Assembly: GCF_007671655.1 (NCBI RefSeq)
Contig: NZ_VCGX01000002.1
Span: forward strand, 558,001 to 622,000
Direction: 5' to 3'
Length of the DNA: 64,000 bases
Source: Marinobacter piscis
Lineage (GTDB): Bacteria > Pseudomonadota > Gammaproteobacteria > Pseudomonadales > Oleiphilaceae
How positions within the stretch are numbered: position 1 is the stretch's first letter; the number at the start of each line of letters is the position of its first letter. Below the pieces are notes generated by a model. That model was not told where the DNA came from. It saw only the letters and a program-made list of their open reading frames with translations, and searched no databases. The position numbers and the translations under genes are program-made. This document shows positions 47,370 to 57,299 of this stretch, in pieces.

Positions 47370-47597
47370 TCAATCGCTGCACTCTATCACAAACCGGAAA
47401 TGCCCATCCGCTTCCGACGTGCTCACCAGGTGATGACGAGACAGCTCCAGAAACGCCGGTATATCCCGGGCGGAGCCGGCATCCGTAGCAATCACTTCGA
47501 GTGTTTCGCCGGGAGACATGGTATTGAGCTCCAGCTTTGTCTTCAGCAGCGGCATCGGGCAACGCAAACCGGACGCATTCAATGTACGATCAGCCAT
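47370..47597 (-). CDS. TusA/SirA-family sulfur carrier-like protein
   Basis: A small protein of 75 residues from the ATG at 47597 (MADRTLNASGL); an upstream in-frame ATG at 47621 would add eight. The family motif LRCPMPLLKTK holds the Cys that carries sulfur as a persulfide in TusA. It ends soon after the conserved GSARDIPAF segment. It may serve tRNA thiolation or other sulfur transfer. It is followed by the AI-2E family gene after 16 bp. Confidence 0.88.
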   Translation of the reverse strand: MADRTLNASGLRCPMPLLKTKLELNTMSPGETLEVIATDAGSARDIPAFLELSRHHLVSTSEADGHFRFVIECSD

Positions 47598-47751
47598 AAA
47601 AAACACACCATCACAAGACATAAATTTCGAAAGTCGGCATTATGCCCCCAGTAACACTGTATTGCACCACAATACCTGTTAACCCGGGGTTTACTTGTGA
47701 CCCGACCCGGTTATTGAAGAAGCTGCCCAAATCAGGAGCCTGACGTATTAC

Positions 47752-49227
47752 ATGAAAAACATTCTGACTAAGCATCGCTGGTACCGAACGCTTGCAGTGG
47801 TTACTGTGCTGGCTTTTGCCCTTGTTTCCGGCCCTGCCACAGTGGCCCAGGAAAGCCGCCTTCCGAGTATAGGTGGCGCTAGTGGCGGCCTTATTTCGGG
47901 GCAGCAGGAAAGCGATATCGGTCAGCAGGTAATGGTCTCAATCCGCAGGTCTGCACCAAGGATCACAGACCCTCTGGTTTACGACTACCTGAGTGCCATT
48001 ACCTACCGGCTCGTCCCTTCGGCGCCACTGGAAAGCCCGGACATCACCCTGGCCCTGATTGACAGCCCGGCCATTAACGCCTTTGCGGTACCCGGCGGAA
48101 TTGTTGGCGTAAATGGCGGCCTGTTTCTTAACGCTGCCACAGAGCAGCAGTTTGCATCTGTACTTGCGCACGAGCTTGCCCACCTGAGCCAGAGACATTT
48201 TGCCCGCCGACTGGAGCAACAGGAAACAAGCACGCCTCTTACGATCGCCGGTATGATTGCGGGCATTGTGCTTTCCGCCGTCACTCAGTCAGATATTGGC
48301 ATTGCAGCCATTGCCGGCACTCAGGCTCTGGCTATACAGAACATGCTTGCTTACAGCCGCTCCCATGAACAGGAAGCTGACCGTGTCGGCATGGACATTC
48401 TCGCCAGCGCCGGGCTTGATCCCAAAGGCATGCCCGAGATGTTCGAGATCATGATGCGGCAAAACCGGCTGCAGGGTAACAACATGCCAGAATATCTTTC
48501 TACGCACCCCCTGACGCAGAGCCGGGTGGCTGACACTCGCAACCGGGCAGAGCAATACCCGGATAAAACCGTCCACGACAGCCAGGAATACCATCTGATT
48601 CGCAGCCGTCTGCAGGTACACTACGCAGCCTCTCCGGATGTCGCGGTACGCACGTTTGAAAACCGGCTTGAAAAGCCGGACGCCCAGAACAACCTGGCCA
48701 TTCAATACGGACTGGCAATGGCTTACCTGAAGAATGATCAGCCGGATCAGGCCCAGCAAATCATTCGTGAATTGCTGAAACGCGCCCCGGGGCGAATAAC
48801 GCTGCAGGTTACCGAGGCCGAAATCAATATTGAGCAAGGCAATTTGAGTAAGGCCAGATCGATACTTGAGGAAGCCCTGAGCCGAAATCCAGGTAATTAC
48901 CCGATCACCTCAACCCTGGCAGATGTGGAGATAGCGGCAGGTAATGGCACACAGGCTGCCAGACACCTCACCCAGCTGTCCCGGAACATGCCACAACAGG
49001 AACATATATGGTTAAGGCTGGCAGAGGCCGAGGGCATGGCCAGAAATATCGTGGGGGTTCATCGGGCACGAGCGGAATACAATGCACTGATGGGCGACCT
49101 GGAGTCTGCCCAGAGACAACTGCGGCAGGCTCAGGAAAAACTACCCGCCGGCTCCGCCCAAAGGCAGGTTGTGAGTGAGCGGCTGGGGGAAATCACCAGC
49201 CGCCTCCAGGCACGCAGAAACAGCTGA
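47752..49227 (+). CDS. bepA: Periplasmic metalloprotease/chaperone BepA (YfgC)
   Basis: A 491-residue protein with a signal peptide (cleavage near ATVAQ). The M48 peptidase domain has the zinc motif LAHELAHLSQRH (HExxH) and the third ligand in HEQEADRVGMD. Four to six TPR-like repeats fill residues 300-485. BepA helps LptD and other outer-membrane proteins assemble and degrades misfolded ones. It is divergent from the tusA-like gene across about 150 bp and converges on nadA. Confidence 0.95.
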   Translation: MKNILTKHRWYRTLAVVTVLAFALVSGPATVAQESRLPSIGGASGGLISGQQESDIGQQVMVSIRRSAPRITDPLVYDYLSAITYRLVPSAPLESPDITLALIDSPAINAFAVPGGIVGVNGGLFLNAATEQQFASVLAHELAHLSQRHFARRLEQQETSTPLTIAGMIAGIVLSAVTQSDIGIAAIAGTQALAIQNMLAYSRSHEQEADRVGMDILASAGLDPKGMPEMFEIMMRQNRLQGNNMPEYLSTHPLTQSRVADTRNRAEQYPDKTVHDSQEYHLIRSRLQVHYAASPDVAVRTFENRLEKPDAQNNLAIQYGLAMAYLKNDQPDQAQQIIRELLKRAPGRITLQVTEAEINIEQGNLSKARSILEEALSRNPGNYPITSTLADVEIAAGNGTQAARHLTQLSRNMPQQEHIWLRLAEAEGMARNIVGVHRARAEYNALMGDLESAQRQLRQAQEKLPAGSAQRQVVSERLGEITSRLQARRNS

Positions 49228-49229
49228 TA

Positions 49230-50291
49230 TCAGGCGTTACCTGCAGCCTTCAGGTTCATCCCCGAGGTGAAGTCAAGCATACGCCGCAAGGGTTTGAGCG
49301 CTGCTTCCCGGGTGTCTGGCCCGACCAGTACTTCCTGATCGCCATGCTCAAGCACATGCAGCAGGTTTTTCAGCCCATTCATCGCCATCCACGGGCACTG
49401 GGCACAACTGCGACAAGTGGCACCGTCACCGGCAGTGGGGGCTTCAATCAGGGTTTTGTTGGGCGCCAGCTGCTGCATTTTGTAGAAAATGCCGTTATCG
49501 GTGGCTACGATAAACTCCTGATTCGGCAACGTTTGCACCGCATGAATCAGTTGCGAGGTTGAGCCAACCACGTCGGCCATTTCTACAACGGCATCCGGCG
49601 ACTCCGGGTGAACCAGTACGGCTGCCTCAGGGTAAAGAGCCTTGAGATCTTCCAGCCCGCGGTATTTGAATTCTTCATGCACAATACAGGAGCCATCCCA
49701 CAGCAACATGTCAGCACCGGTTGTTTTCTGTACATAGTGCCCAAGGTGCTTGTCCGGAGCCCAGAGAATTTTTTCTCCCCTTGCATCCAGGTCTTCGATA
49801 ATAGCCTGGGCGCAGCTGGACGTTACCACCCAGTCCGCGCGCGCTTTCACAGCGGCTGAGGTGTTGGCATACACCACAACAGTACGGTCACTGTGTTCAT
49901 TACAGAAGGCTTCAAACTCATCGGGTGGGCACCCCACATCCAGCGAGCAGGTTGCCTCGAGAGTCGGCATAAGAATTCGCTTTTCGGGATTCAGGATTTT
50001 GGCGGTTTCCCCCATGAATCGCACACCAGCTACAACCACGGTCGAAGCCGGATGCTGATTGCCAAAGCGGGCCATTTCAAGCGAGTCTGCCACACAACCG
50101 CCCGTCTCTTCCGCGAGGCGCTGGATATCCGGGTCTGTATAATAGTGAGCCACAAGAACGGCGTCTTTTTCCTTAAGGACAGCCTTGATACGGCTCTCAA
50201 GCCAGGTTTTCTCATCAGCACTGAGCTGTTTGGGCTCCGCTGCGTGGGCCAAATGTTCCTGAACAAGGATACGGTCTTCAGCTTTTGTCAT
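49230..50291 (-). CDS. nadA: Quinolinate synthase NadA
   Basis: A 353-residue [4Fe-4S] enzyme making quinolinate from iminoaspartate and DHAP for NAD synthesis. The three cluster cysteines are visible in [21 protein letters not shown] and [19 protein letters not shown] and [13 protein letters not shown] are typical substrate-binding segments. It is a single gene converging on bepA, 2 bp between stops. The region upstream contains the tRNA-Lys terminator. Confidence 0.96.
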   Translation of the reverse strand: MTKAEDRILVQEHLAHAAEPKQLSADEKTWLESRIKAVLKEKDAVLVAHYYTDPDIQRLAEETGGCVADSLEMARFGNQHPASTVVVAGVRFMGETAKILNPEKRILMPTLEATCSLDVGCPPDEFEAFCNEHSDRTVVVYANTSAAVKARADWVVTSSCAQAIIEDLDARGEKILWAPDKHLGHYVQKTTGADMLLWDGSCIVHEEFKYRGLEDLKALYPEAAVLVHPESPDAVVEMADVVGSTSQLIHAVQTLPNQEFIVATDNGIFYKMQQLAPNKTLIEAPTAGDGATCRSCAQCPWMAMNGLKNLLHVLEHGDQEVLVGPDTREAALKPLRRMLDFTSGMNLKAAGNA

Positions 50292-50435
50292 TTACGGATA
50301 CTCTCAGTTACTTAGCATCAGTTACTTTCCGCCACTACGTTCTGACTCCGAGTATATCACTTCGGGGACGAGTTCGAATGTACGAAGTATTCCGAGTCTT
50401 GCAATTCCCGGCAACTGACTGGAAAACGAACAGCC

Positions 50436-50467
50436 AAAAAAAAAGGACTACATCGCTGCAGCCCTTT
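50436..50467 (-). terminator. Rho-independent terminator of the tRNA-Lys unit
   Basis: On the reverse strand AAAGGGCTGCA and TGTAGTCCTTT form an 11-bp stem (two G-U pairs) with a GCGA loop, followed by a run of nine T. It lies 37 bp downstream of the second tRNA-Lys. Confidence 0.85.
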
Positions 50468-50503
50468 AAGTCTCTACTTTACACTGAAAAAAATCGCTGA
50501 ATA

Positions 50504-50579
50504 TGGTGGGTCGTGATGGATTCGAACCATCGACCAATTGGTTAAAAGCCAACTGCTCTACCAACTGAGCTAACGACCC
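50504..50579 (-). tRNA. tRNA-Lys (TTT anticodon), second copy
   Basis: A 76-nt tRNA with encoded CCA. GGGTCGT pairs with ACGACCC, and the anticodon loop CTTTTAA gives TTT. It is identical to the copy at 50651-50726 and very like E. coli tRNA-Lys. Confidence 0.96.
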
Positions 50580-50650
50580 AAAACTGGTGATCAGTACCCG
50601 GACCCTGATCGATCCCAGCGCGGCTCAGCTGAGCGCTGGAATGTCTAATA

Positions 50651-50726
50651 TGGTGGGTCGTGATGGATTCGAACCATCGACCAATTGGTTAAAAGCCAAC
50701 TGCTCTACCAACTGAGCTAACGACCC
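50651..50726 (-). tRNA. tRNA-Lys (TTT anticodon), first copy
   Basis: A 76-nt tRNA identical to the one at 50504. The 71-bp spacer between the two carries two small inverted repeats (GATCAG/CTGATC and CCAGCG/CGCTGG) that may guide processing of a joint transcript. Confidence 0.96.
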
Positions 50727-50739
50727 AAGCGAGGCGCAT

Positions 50740-50767
50740 ATAGTAATGATTTTTTGGCGGCGATCAA
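50740..50767 (-). promoter_or_regulatory. Probable promoter of the tRNA-Lys pair
   Basis: On the reverse strand TTGATC (50762-50767) and TACTAT (50740-50745) are spaced by 16 bases. A GC-rich discriminator, GCGCCTC, follows just before the tRNA, as in stringently controlled promoters. An A-rich stretch at 50780-50801 upstream could act as an UP element. Confidence 0.55.
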
Positions 50768-50810
50768 CCCCTTCCGCCATGTTTTTTATTATTTTTTTGC
50801 ATTTACCGTC

Positions 50811-51563
50811 TTACGTGCCCTCTGAGTCCAGAAACTTCCGGGCCAATTGTGCAGCGCCGGTATCCGGATAGTCCTTTACAACCCGCTCCATATGCTGCCG
50901 CGCTTCGGCTTTCTCATCGAGCTTATCCAGCGCTACACCCAGCTTGTAAACTGCATCCGGCGCTTTTCGATGATCCGGATAACGGGTTGCGACAATCGAA
51001 AATGCCTGCCGCGCCTGTTCCGGTTTAGGCTTTGCCAGATAGACTTCACCCAGCCAGTAATAGGCATTAACCGTAAGATCGCCCTCGGGGTAATTATCGA
51101 TGAACTCATAAAGCCTGCTGATGGCTTCATCGTATTTTTTCTGTTTCTGGATAAGGTCCTGGATCTCCTGATAGGCTTCCCGCTCTTCAGCATCCGGCTG
51201 ACGATACTCTCGTATGTTTTCAGAGCTGTCCTCATCTGTTGCACTGACACTTGCCGGGGCGGCTTGCGACTGCTCGGAGAGCTTTTCTGACAGGTCCAGA
51301 ATCCGCTGATCCAGGTCGATGTAGCGATCCCTGCCCTGTTTTTGCAGGCGCTCTATTAGGTGCCGCTGCTCTTCTGTCTCACCCTTGAGTCGTCGCACCT
51401 CCCCCTGGAGCTGCTGAATCATATAGAACAACTCGGACGTAGCCTGACCGGAGTTCCCTGAGGCAGTAGTCTGAAAGGCATTGACTGTTGACTGCGCCAG
51501 CGTCACTCCCGCCTGCCCCAGGGCAAGCGGGAAGATCACTGCCGCCATGAGCTCTTTTCTCAT
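50811..51563 (-). CDS. cpoB: Tol-Pal associated periplasmic protein CpoB (YbgF)
   Basis: A 250-residue periplasmic protein. After the signal peptide (cleavage near VTLAQS) comes a coiled-coil trimerisation segment (about residues 45-95), a Ser/Glu-rich linker, then TPR repeats (YDEAISRLYEFIDNYP, AYYWLGEVYLAKPKPEQAR, shown by short cores). It coordinates peptidoglycan synthesis with outer-membrane constriction and binds TolA. It ends the tol-pal unit. Confidence 0.93.
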   Translation of the reverse strand: MRKELMAAVIFPLALGQAGVTLAQSTVNAFQTTASGNSGQATSELFYMIQQLQGEVRRLKGETEEQRHLIERLQKQGRDRYIDLDQRILDLSEKLSEQSQAAPASVSATDEDSSENIREYRQPDAEEREAYQEIQDLIQKQKKYDEAISRLYEFIDNYPEGDLTVNAYYWLGEVYLAKPKPEQARQAFSIVATRYPDHRKAPDAVYKLGVALDKLDEKAEARQHMERVVKDYPDTGAAQLARKFLDSEGT

Positions 51564-51590
51564 GGGCTTAACCTGACTTTGTTGGTGTGT

Positions 51591-52160
51591 TTACTCGAAT
51601 ACGAGTTCCACACGGCGGTTCTGGGCCCAGGCACTTTCAGAAGACCCCATAACCGCCGGCTTCTCTTCACCATAGCTTATGGTTTCCATCTGCCCCCGAG
51701 AAGCACCGTTTACAACAAGAAAGCGCTCGATGGCTTTGGCACGGCGCTCACCCAATGCCAGGTTATATTCCTTAGAACCACGCTCATCGCCGTGCCCTTC
51801 AAGGCGTACGTTCTGGCGCGGGTTGTCAGACAAATAACGGGCGTGGGCCACAAGCACGTCGCGGGCTTCAGCCTTGATTTCGGAGGTATCGAAGTCAAAG
51901 TAAAAAGTGGTAACTTCACGCAGGGCGTCCTGCTCCGCCTGCTGCTGAGCTTCCATACGCTCGTCTTCGGTCATTGAAGATGAAGAAATCCCGCCGTCAT
52001 CATCTGCGCCGTAAACTGTAGAACCACCCTCCTGGTCAATCGGTGCTACGTCGGACCCGTAACCTCCCTCTTCAGGCTGCTCACCGGTAGAGCTACAGCC
52101 GGCGAAAAGGCCAGCGGAAAATAACAGTGCAATTACTTTGGTCTGGGTTGAAAGTTTCAT
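51591..52160 (-). CDS. pal: Peptidoglycan-associated lipoprotein Pal
   Basis: A 189-residue outer-membrane lipoprotein with lipobox LFAGCSS. A Gly/Asp/Ser-rich linker precedes the OmpA-like domain, which has TFYFDFDTSEIK, LEGHGDERGSKEYNLALGERRA (key residues NLALGERRA) and VELVFE at the end. It anchors the outer membrane to peptidoglycan and binds TolB and TolA at the division site. Confidence 0.96.
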   Translation of the reverse strand: MKLSTQTKVIALLFSAGLFAGCSSTGEQPEEGGYGSDVAPIDQEGGSTVYGADDDGGISSSSMTEDERMEAQQQAEQDALREVTTFYFDFDTSEIKAEARDVLVAHARYLSDNPRQNVRLEGHGDERGSKEYNLALGERRAKAIERFLVVNGASRGQMETISYGEEKPAVMGSSESAWAQNRRVELVFE

Positions 52161-52222
52161 AACTCATTCCTTCTTGATGTTTAACGTAAATGCGTTTTCT
52201 CTGGTAATTATCCTGTCTGCAC

Positions 52223-53536
52223 CTATCGGGCAACCGGCCCCCACGCCGGATCGCGGACATCGCCCTCGGCGGCGGGCAAGCTGTAGGCCGCCCCGCCATC
52301 TGCTGCGACAACCGTCAGCACACTGTCGCCATCGCGCTTGGTGGCATAAATAAGCATGCGGCCATTTGGCGAGACGCTGGGTGACTCATCGGATTCTGTG
52401 CGCGTGAGAACCGTTTCCTCCTCAGTTTCCAGATTAGTGCGTGCAATGTGGAATGCCCGGTCCCGCTGATGTACGTAATACACATACTTGCCCTGATTGT
52501 CGGGGCGCGGGCGCGCATTGTAGCGACTCCCGAACGTAACCCTGCGGGGTTCGGCCCCCGGCCTGTTCATGTAATACACCTGGGGCCCGCCGGAGCGGTC
52601 CGAGGTAAAGAACACCCCGTCGCCGGAGCTGTCCCAGGTGGCTTCGGTATCAATTGCCCAGTGATTGGTAAGCCGGGTTGTCTTACGGGACCCGAGATCC
52701 ATCTGGTATACCTCAGCGTTACGATCTTTTGATAATGTCATCAGCAATGACTGGCCATCGGCGGACCATGAAGGCGCCGAGTTCAGGCCGGGGAAATCTG
52801 CCACTTCCGTGCGCTCACCCGTGCGCAGCTCATGAACATAAATAATGGGCTTTCCGGTCTCAAAAGAAACATACGCCAGTTTTTTCCCATCCGGAGACCA
52901 CGCCGGTGACATAATGGGTTCCTGGCTTTCAAGGCGAATGCCAGCACGCTTGCCATCTATATCGCTTACCTGAAGACGGTAACGGGCTTTGCCATTCACC
53001 CTGTCAAGCGTAACGTAAGCCAGCTTGGTGGAGAATACACCCTGCACACCGGTGATCGCTTCATACACTTTATCACTGACATGATGGGCCAGTGAGCGCA
53101 GGTTGGATGCCGGCGCAGTTGCAGTTTGACCAAGAATCCGCTGCTCACGGTTAACATCAAACAACTCATAACGCGCCTGCACCCTATCGCCTTTACGGGT
53201 AAGTTGACCGACCAGTACATAGCGCTGGCCAAGCATCTTCCAGTCCCGGAAATGCACATCGGATCGCTGTGACGGCAGACTCAGCATTTTCTCTGGAGGT
53301 AAAGGACGAAACTCGCCGCTCATGGTCAGATCTGACTGCACAATACTGCTCAGCTTGTCGCCGGCCGGCATGTTGCCATTCTCGGCAAACGGTACCACGG
53401 CAACTGGTATTGCAGAGTCAGCTCCCTCGGTTATACGGATCAGTAATTCTGCCCGGGCGCTGGTAACAACCATAAACACCAGGGCAACCGCCGCAAGCAT
53501 TGTCTTTAATGGGCTGAACGAACGTTTCTGTTTCAT
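52223..53536 (-). CDS. tolB: Tol-Pal system beta-propeller protein TolB
   Basis: A 437-residue periplasmic protein with a signal peptide (cleavage near TSARAE). The N-terminal domain (to about residue 160) contains the TolA-binding region. The rest is a six-bladed propeller with repeated PAWSPDGKKLAYVSF-type motifs (MSPAWSPDGKKL, SAPSWSADGQSL, SPSVSPNGRML). It links TolA and Pal. Its position between tolA and pal is standard. Confidence 0.96.
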   Translation of the reverse strand: MKQKRSFSPLKTMLAAVALVFMVVTSARAELLIRITEGADSAIPVAVVPFAENGNMPAGDKLSSIVQSDLTMSGEFRPLPPEKMLSLPSQRSDVHFRDWKMLGQRYVLVGQLTRKGDRVQARYELFDVNREQRILGQTATAPASNLRSLAHHVSDKVYEAITGVQGVFSTKLAYVTLDRVNGKARYRLQVSDIDGKRAGIRLESQEPIMSPAWSPDGKKLAYVSFETGKPIIYVHELRTGERTEVADFPGLNSAPSWSADGQSLLMTLSKDRNAEVYQMDLGSRKTTRLTNHWAIDTEATWDSSGDGVFFTSDRSGGPQVYYMNRPGAEPRRVTFGSRYNARPRPDNQGKYVYYVHQRDRAFHIARTNLETEEETVLTRTESDESPSVSPNGRMLIYATKRDGDSVLTVVAADGGAAYSLPAAEGDVRDPAWGPVAR

Positions 53537-53551
53537 GGCGTTACCCGCTTG

Positions 53552-54628
53552 TTATCTCAATCTTCGAGGATTGAATTCAATCGTGAATTGGCGGAAATAG
53601 TTCTCAAACGTATCCCGCTCTGATGGCACCGGGTACCGGTTTAAAGATTTTACGGCGCCCAGAGCCGAGTTATCAAAAGCGGTATTCCCGCTGCTGGACA
53701 CCAGCTTTACACTTGCCAGCTCGCCGGTTGGCAATAACGTAATTTGCAGTCGGGCCGTCATATTTTCTGTTGCCGACGAAGGCGGATACCAGGCCTGACT
53801 GAGGCGCTCACGAATCAGGGCCTGATACTTCCTGCTTTCAGATTGCATCTGGGCCTGTCGTGCCTTGGCAGCTGCCGCCTGCTTTTTGCGGCGCGCCTCT
53901 TCAGCCTGCTTTTCCCGGGCCTGCTCAGCCTGGGCTTCCAATTGCTCTTCGCGGAGTCGACGTTCGGCTTCTTTGCGTTTACGCTCCGCCTCTTCGCGAG
54001 CCTGTTCTTCCTGTTTTTTGCGTTCCGCTTCTTCGCGCTTGCGTTGTTCTTCCTGCCTGCGCTTTTCAGCTTCAGCCTTGCGTTTTTCTTCCAGTTTTCG
54101 CTGCTTTTCCGCTTCGGCTTCTGCTTTGCGGCGTTCACGCTCTTTAGCTTCGGCTTCTGCTTTTTGCCGGGCGGCTTCGGCTTCCCGTGCCTTCTGAGCC
54201 TTACGCTCCTCGGCCTTTGCCTGTTCCCGTTTACGCTTCTGCTCTTCCTCTTTGCGTCTGGCTTCTTCGCGCTTTTGTTCTTCAGCCGCCTGGCGTGCCT
54301 CTTCCTCTTGCTGGCGTTGTTTTGCTTCCGCCCGCTTTCGTTTCTCTTCTTGCTCGCGCTCCTGGTCTTTGTCCGGCTCATCAACAGGTTCAGTAACCGG
54401 GCTGGGCTCCGGCTTCTGTTGAGTAATGAGGCGGGCAGAAATACTGCTTGGCGGTGGCTCAGGGGGCGGTGAGGACCAGGAAAAGCCAGCAAGGGCAATG
54501 CCCGCGATAAGCAGGTGCATTGCAATCGAGAGCGCCAATGGCGACTTCCACGGCGGCGCCCCCGTACTACTGAGTTCCCGTTCCTGACCTGTCACAACCA
54601 CTCCGCCTGCACTGATCTCACGTTTCAT
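53552..54628 (-). CDS. tolA: Cell-envelope protein TolA
   Basis: A 358-residue protein with one membrane segment (about residues 30-50, LALSIAMHLLIAGIALAGFSW). A long helical domain of E/K/A/R/Q repeats spans about 90-265. The C-terminal domain (about 270-358, YQALIRERLSQAWYPP) shows the TonB-like fold that binds TolB. It carries proton-motive force from TolQR to the outer membrane. The start overlaps tolR by 11 bases. The low-complexity DNA at 53860-54400 is just this helix. Confidence 0.95.
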   Translation of the reverse strand: MKREISAGGVVVTGQERELSSTGAPPWKSPLALSIAMHLLIAGIALAGFSWSSPPPEPPPSSISARLITQQKPEPSPVTEPVDEPDKDQEREQEEKRKRAEAKQRQQEEEARQAAEEQKREEARRKEEEQKRKREQAKAEERKAQKAREAEAARQKAEAEAKERERRKAEAEAEKQRKLEEKRKAEAEKRRQEEQRKREEAERKKQEEQAREEAERKRKEAERRLREEQLEAQAEQAREKQAEEARRKKQAAAAKARQAQMQSESRKYQALIRERLSQAWYPPSSATENMTARLQITLLPTGELASVKLVSSSGNTAFDNSALGAVKSLNRYPVPSERDTFENYFRQFTIEFNPRRLR

Positions 54629-55064
54629 CCGGGACCGTATCAGTAATCAAACCGACACTGCTTGCCCCCGCACCCTGAAGTGTTGCCATCAAACGCACCA
54701 CAGTGCCGTAATCGACGTTTTCGTCTCCCCGCACCAGAATGTCACCCGAGGTTCTCTGGGAAAGTATCTTCGCCACCTGATCACGCACCCTGGCCAGGGA
54801 CATGGGGTCACTGCCCTCATCACCAACCTCCAGATAATAGGCGCCGTTGGAGTCTACCGACACCACAATGGACTCCACATTTTTGTCGGTCTGAATCGGG
54901 TCGGATGCAGTTTCCGGCAGATCTACCTTTACACCCTGCGTCAGCATCGGTGCTGTCACCATAAATATAATCAGCAGCACCAGCATCACATCAATATACG
55001 GAACAACGTTGATTTCCGACATCGGCTTACGCCTTTGTTCGGGCATCATTCCCATCCCTTTCAT
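54618..55064 (-). CDS. tolR: Tol-Pal system protein TolR
   Basis: A 148-residue ExbD/TolR-family protein. A short cytoplasmic N terminus precedes one membrane segment with the proton-carrying Asp in NVVPYIDVMLVLLIIFMV. The periplasmic domain follows. It forms the motor with TolQ. A start at the second or third Met near residues 4-7 is also possible. Confidence 0.95.
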   Translation of the reverse strand: MKGMGMMPEQRRKPMSEINVVPYIDVMLVLLIIFMVTAPMLTQGVKVDLPETASDPIQTDKNVESIVVSVDSNGAYYLEVGDEGSDPMSLARVRDQVAKILSQRTSGDILVRGDENVDYGTVVRLMATLQGAGASSVGLITDTVPDET

Positions 55065-55098
55065 AGCGGTGTGCTCCGGCTGTTAACAATTAAATTCA

Positions 55099-55791
55099 TC
55101 AGGCCCCTGCCTTTTCGGCACTGTGGACACGCCGATGCAGAATGCTGGAAAACTCTTCTGCAAAGGTTTCGTAGTTTTTCAGCAGCGCATCGGATCTGGC
55201 TGAAAAGCGGTTGTACGCAACCACTGCGGGGATGGCCGCAAACAGCCCCATGGCCGTTGCAATAAGTGCTTCCGAGATGCCGGGGGCTACGGTTGCAAGT
55301 GTGGCTTGCTGAACCTGAGCCAGGCCACGAAACGAGTTCATGATGCCCCATACTGTCCCGAACAGCCCCACATAAGGACTGGTAGAGCCAACAGTCGCCA
55401 AGAACGGCTGATGAGTTTCCAGGCGCTCCTGTTCACGTGAGAACGCGACTCGCATGGCCCGCTGCGTGCCCTCCATAACCGCATCAGCATCCCGGCTCTG
55501 CTGGCGCAGCCTTGAGAACTCTTTAAACCCGGCGCGGAACAAGGCTTCCATTCCCGAGTAGGGTGTCGGCTCCGAGCTTACTTCCCGGTACAACTGCCCC
55601 AGGTCCATGCCGGACCAGAAGCGCTCTTCAAACGCTAACTGAGCCCGCCGGGCTTTGCGAAACACTTGCAAGCGCTGAAAAATAAGCGCCCAGGACACCA
55701 CCGATGCGGCGGCAAGTAACAACATGACCAGCTGAACCAACACACCGGCATTTGCAATCAGACTCCAGACTGATAGTTCCGAATCCACCAC
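55099..55791 (-). CDS. tolQ: Tol-Pal system protein TolQ
   Basis: A 230-residue ExbB/TolQ-family protein with three membrane segments (about residues 15-37, 135-160 and 168-195). The family core VGLFGTVWGIMNSF and the APGISEALIATAMGLFAAIPAV segment are present. It forms the pentameric proton channel with TolR. It lies 48 bp after ybgC. Confidence 0.96.
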   Translation of the reverse strand: MVDSELSVWSLIANAGVLVQLVMLLLAAASVVSWALIFQRLQVFRKARRAQLAFEERFWSGMDLGQLYREVSSEPTPYSGMEALFRAGFKEFSRLRQQSRDADAVMEGTQRAMRVAFSREQERLETHQPFLATVGSTSPYVGLFGTVWGIMNSFRGLAQVQQATLATVAPGISEALIATAMGLFAAIPAVVAYNRFSARSDALLKNYETFAEEFSSILHRRVHSAEKAGA

Positions 55792-55839
55792 TTACTCCTG
55801 GGTTATTTCCTGGTTTGTTTCGTATTTGCGTGATTACTC

Positions 55840-56274
55840 TTAGTCGCGTGAGCCACTGTCGCGCTCCAGCAGTTCGCGCATGCTTTCAGGTAAGCGTCTT
55901 GGCCGGCTGCTGTCCAGCGCTATGCAGGCAACTCTTACTGTTCCCTCACACAGCAGTTTTCCGTCTTTCACGCGACGTACCTGTTGGCGGAACTCCATCC
56001 AGACCCGGCCAAAGGCTACGGGTTCTGCAGAAACCACAAGCTCGTCATCCAGAACAGCAGCTGCGCCATAGTGAATCGATAAACGCTGCACTACATAGCT
56101 TATGTTTTCGGCCATTCCGGCACGAAGTTCTACACCGCAACTGCGTACCCACTCCGTTCGTGCCCGCTCCATGTAATGAAGATAACGGGCATGAAACACT
56201 ATGCCGCCGGCATCCGTATCTTCAATATAGACCCGGATGGGCCATTCAAACGGAGTGAATTCGCCCTGACTCAA
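55840..56274 (-). CDS. ybgC: Acyl-CoA thioesterase YbgC
   Basis: A 144-residue hotdog-fold thioesterase with the 4HBT active-site segment [26 protein letters not shown] (core [14 protein letters not shown], Asp and His/Tyr present). It hydrolyses acyl-CoA or acyl-ACP and is the usual first gene of the tol-pal cluster. The ATG overlaps ruvB's stop by four bases. Confidence 0.94.
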   Translation of the reverse strand: MSQGEFTPFEWPIRVYIEDTDAGGIVFHARYLHYMERARTEWVRSCGVELRAGMAENISYVVQRLSIHYGAAAVLDDELVVSAEPVAFGRVWMEFRQQVRRVKDGKLLCEGTVRVACIALDSSRPRRLPESMRELLERDSGSRD

Positions 56275-57299
56275 GCCGGACCTCCTTCAGAAGCCGGAGC
56301 TTCCCTTTCAATACCGAAATGCAGGTACGCATGGGAGGTGACCATGCGCCCCCGGGGCGTTCGTACCATAAAGCCCTGCTGAATAAGGAAAGGTTCAATG
56401 ACATCCTCGATGGTTCCGCGCTCTTCGCTGATGGCGGCAGCCAGACTTTCAACACCCACCGGGCCGCCATCGAACTTCTCAATCATTGCCAGTAACAGTC
56501 GCCGATCCATGTGATCAAAACCCTCGCTGTCTACTTTTAGCATATTCAGGGCCTGATCGGCAGTGGCAGCGTTAATGTGCCCGTTCGCACGCACTTCTGC
56601 ATAATCCCTTACCCGTCGCAGCAAGCGGTTGGCAATCCTTGGGGTACCCCGGGAGCGCCGTGCAATCTCGTACGCACCCTCTTTATCAATATCCACGCCG
56701 GAAAGCCGTGCTGTGCGCTCAATAATGTGGGTCAGGTCTGCTGTATTGTAGAACTCAAGGCGCTGAACTATGCCAAACCTGTCCCTTAACGGTGAGGTAA
56801 GCAGGCCCGCCCGGGTTGTGGCACCAACCAGCGTAAAGGGGGGCAGATCCAGTTTGATTGATCTGGCTGCCGGCCCCTCACCAATCATAATATCCAGCTG
56901 GTAGTCTTCCATCGCAGGATACAGCACCTCTTCCACAACAGCGCTGAGGCGATGAATTTCGTCAATAAAGAGGACATCTCCCTCTTCCAGATTGGTCAGC
57001 ATGGCCGCCAGATCACCGGCTTTTTCCAGCACCGGCCCGGACGTTGTCTTTATCGACACGTTCATCTCATTGGCGACAATATTGGCAAGCGTCGTCTTGC
57101 CAAGACCCGGAGGGCCAAAAATCAGAACATGGTCCAGAGCTTCATGACGGCCGCGTGCCGCTGAGATGAAGATGTCCATTTGCTCCCGCACTGCAGGCTG
57201 ACCCACATACTCCGAGAGTAATGCCGGCCGCACAGCGCGGTCCTGTACCTCTTCGTGATCACCGGCCCGCGCTGAGATCAGTCGGTCGGACTCAATCAT
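56271..57299 (-). CDS. ruvB: Holliday junction helicase subunit RuvB
   Basis: A 342-residue AAA+ motor. Walker A is [12 protein letters not shown] (about residues 64-75), Walker B is LFIDEIHRL, sensor 1 is VGATTRAG, and the arginine finger region is in [10 protein letters not shown] winged-helix C-terminal domain ends it. It drives branch migration with RuvA. It is coupled to ybgC downstream; ruvA is 140 bp upstream. Confidence 0.98.
   Translation of the reverse strand: MIESDRLISARAGDHEEVQDRAVRPALLSEYVGQPAVREQMDIFISAARGRHEALDHVLIFGPPGLGKTTLANIVANEMNVSIKTTSGPVLEKAGDLAAMLTNLEEGDVLFIDEIHRLSAVVEEVLYPAMEDYQLDIMIGEGPAARSIKLDLPPFTLVGATTRAGLLTSPLRDRFGIVQRLEFYNTADLTHIIERTARLSGVDIDKEGAYEIARRSRGTPRIANRLLRRVRDYAEVRANGHINAATADQALNMLKVDSEGFDHMDRRLLLAMIEKFDGGPVGVESLAAAISEERGTIEDVIEPFLIQQGFMVRTPRGRMVTSHAYLHFGIEREAPASEGGPA

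Noticed and set aside
50504..50726. Two 76-bp direct repeats with a 71-bp spacer, suggestive of a mini CRISPR
   Set aside because: They are two identical tRNA-Lys genes; the repeat length and cloverleaf exclude CRISPR.
53744..54472. Phe/Leu-rich rightward frame and low-complexity repeats resembling a membrane protein or minisatellite
   Set aside because: It is the reverse of the Lys/Glu/Ala-rich helical domain of TolA, whose codons read backwards as Phe and Leu.
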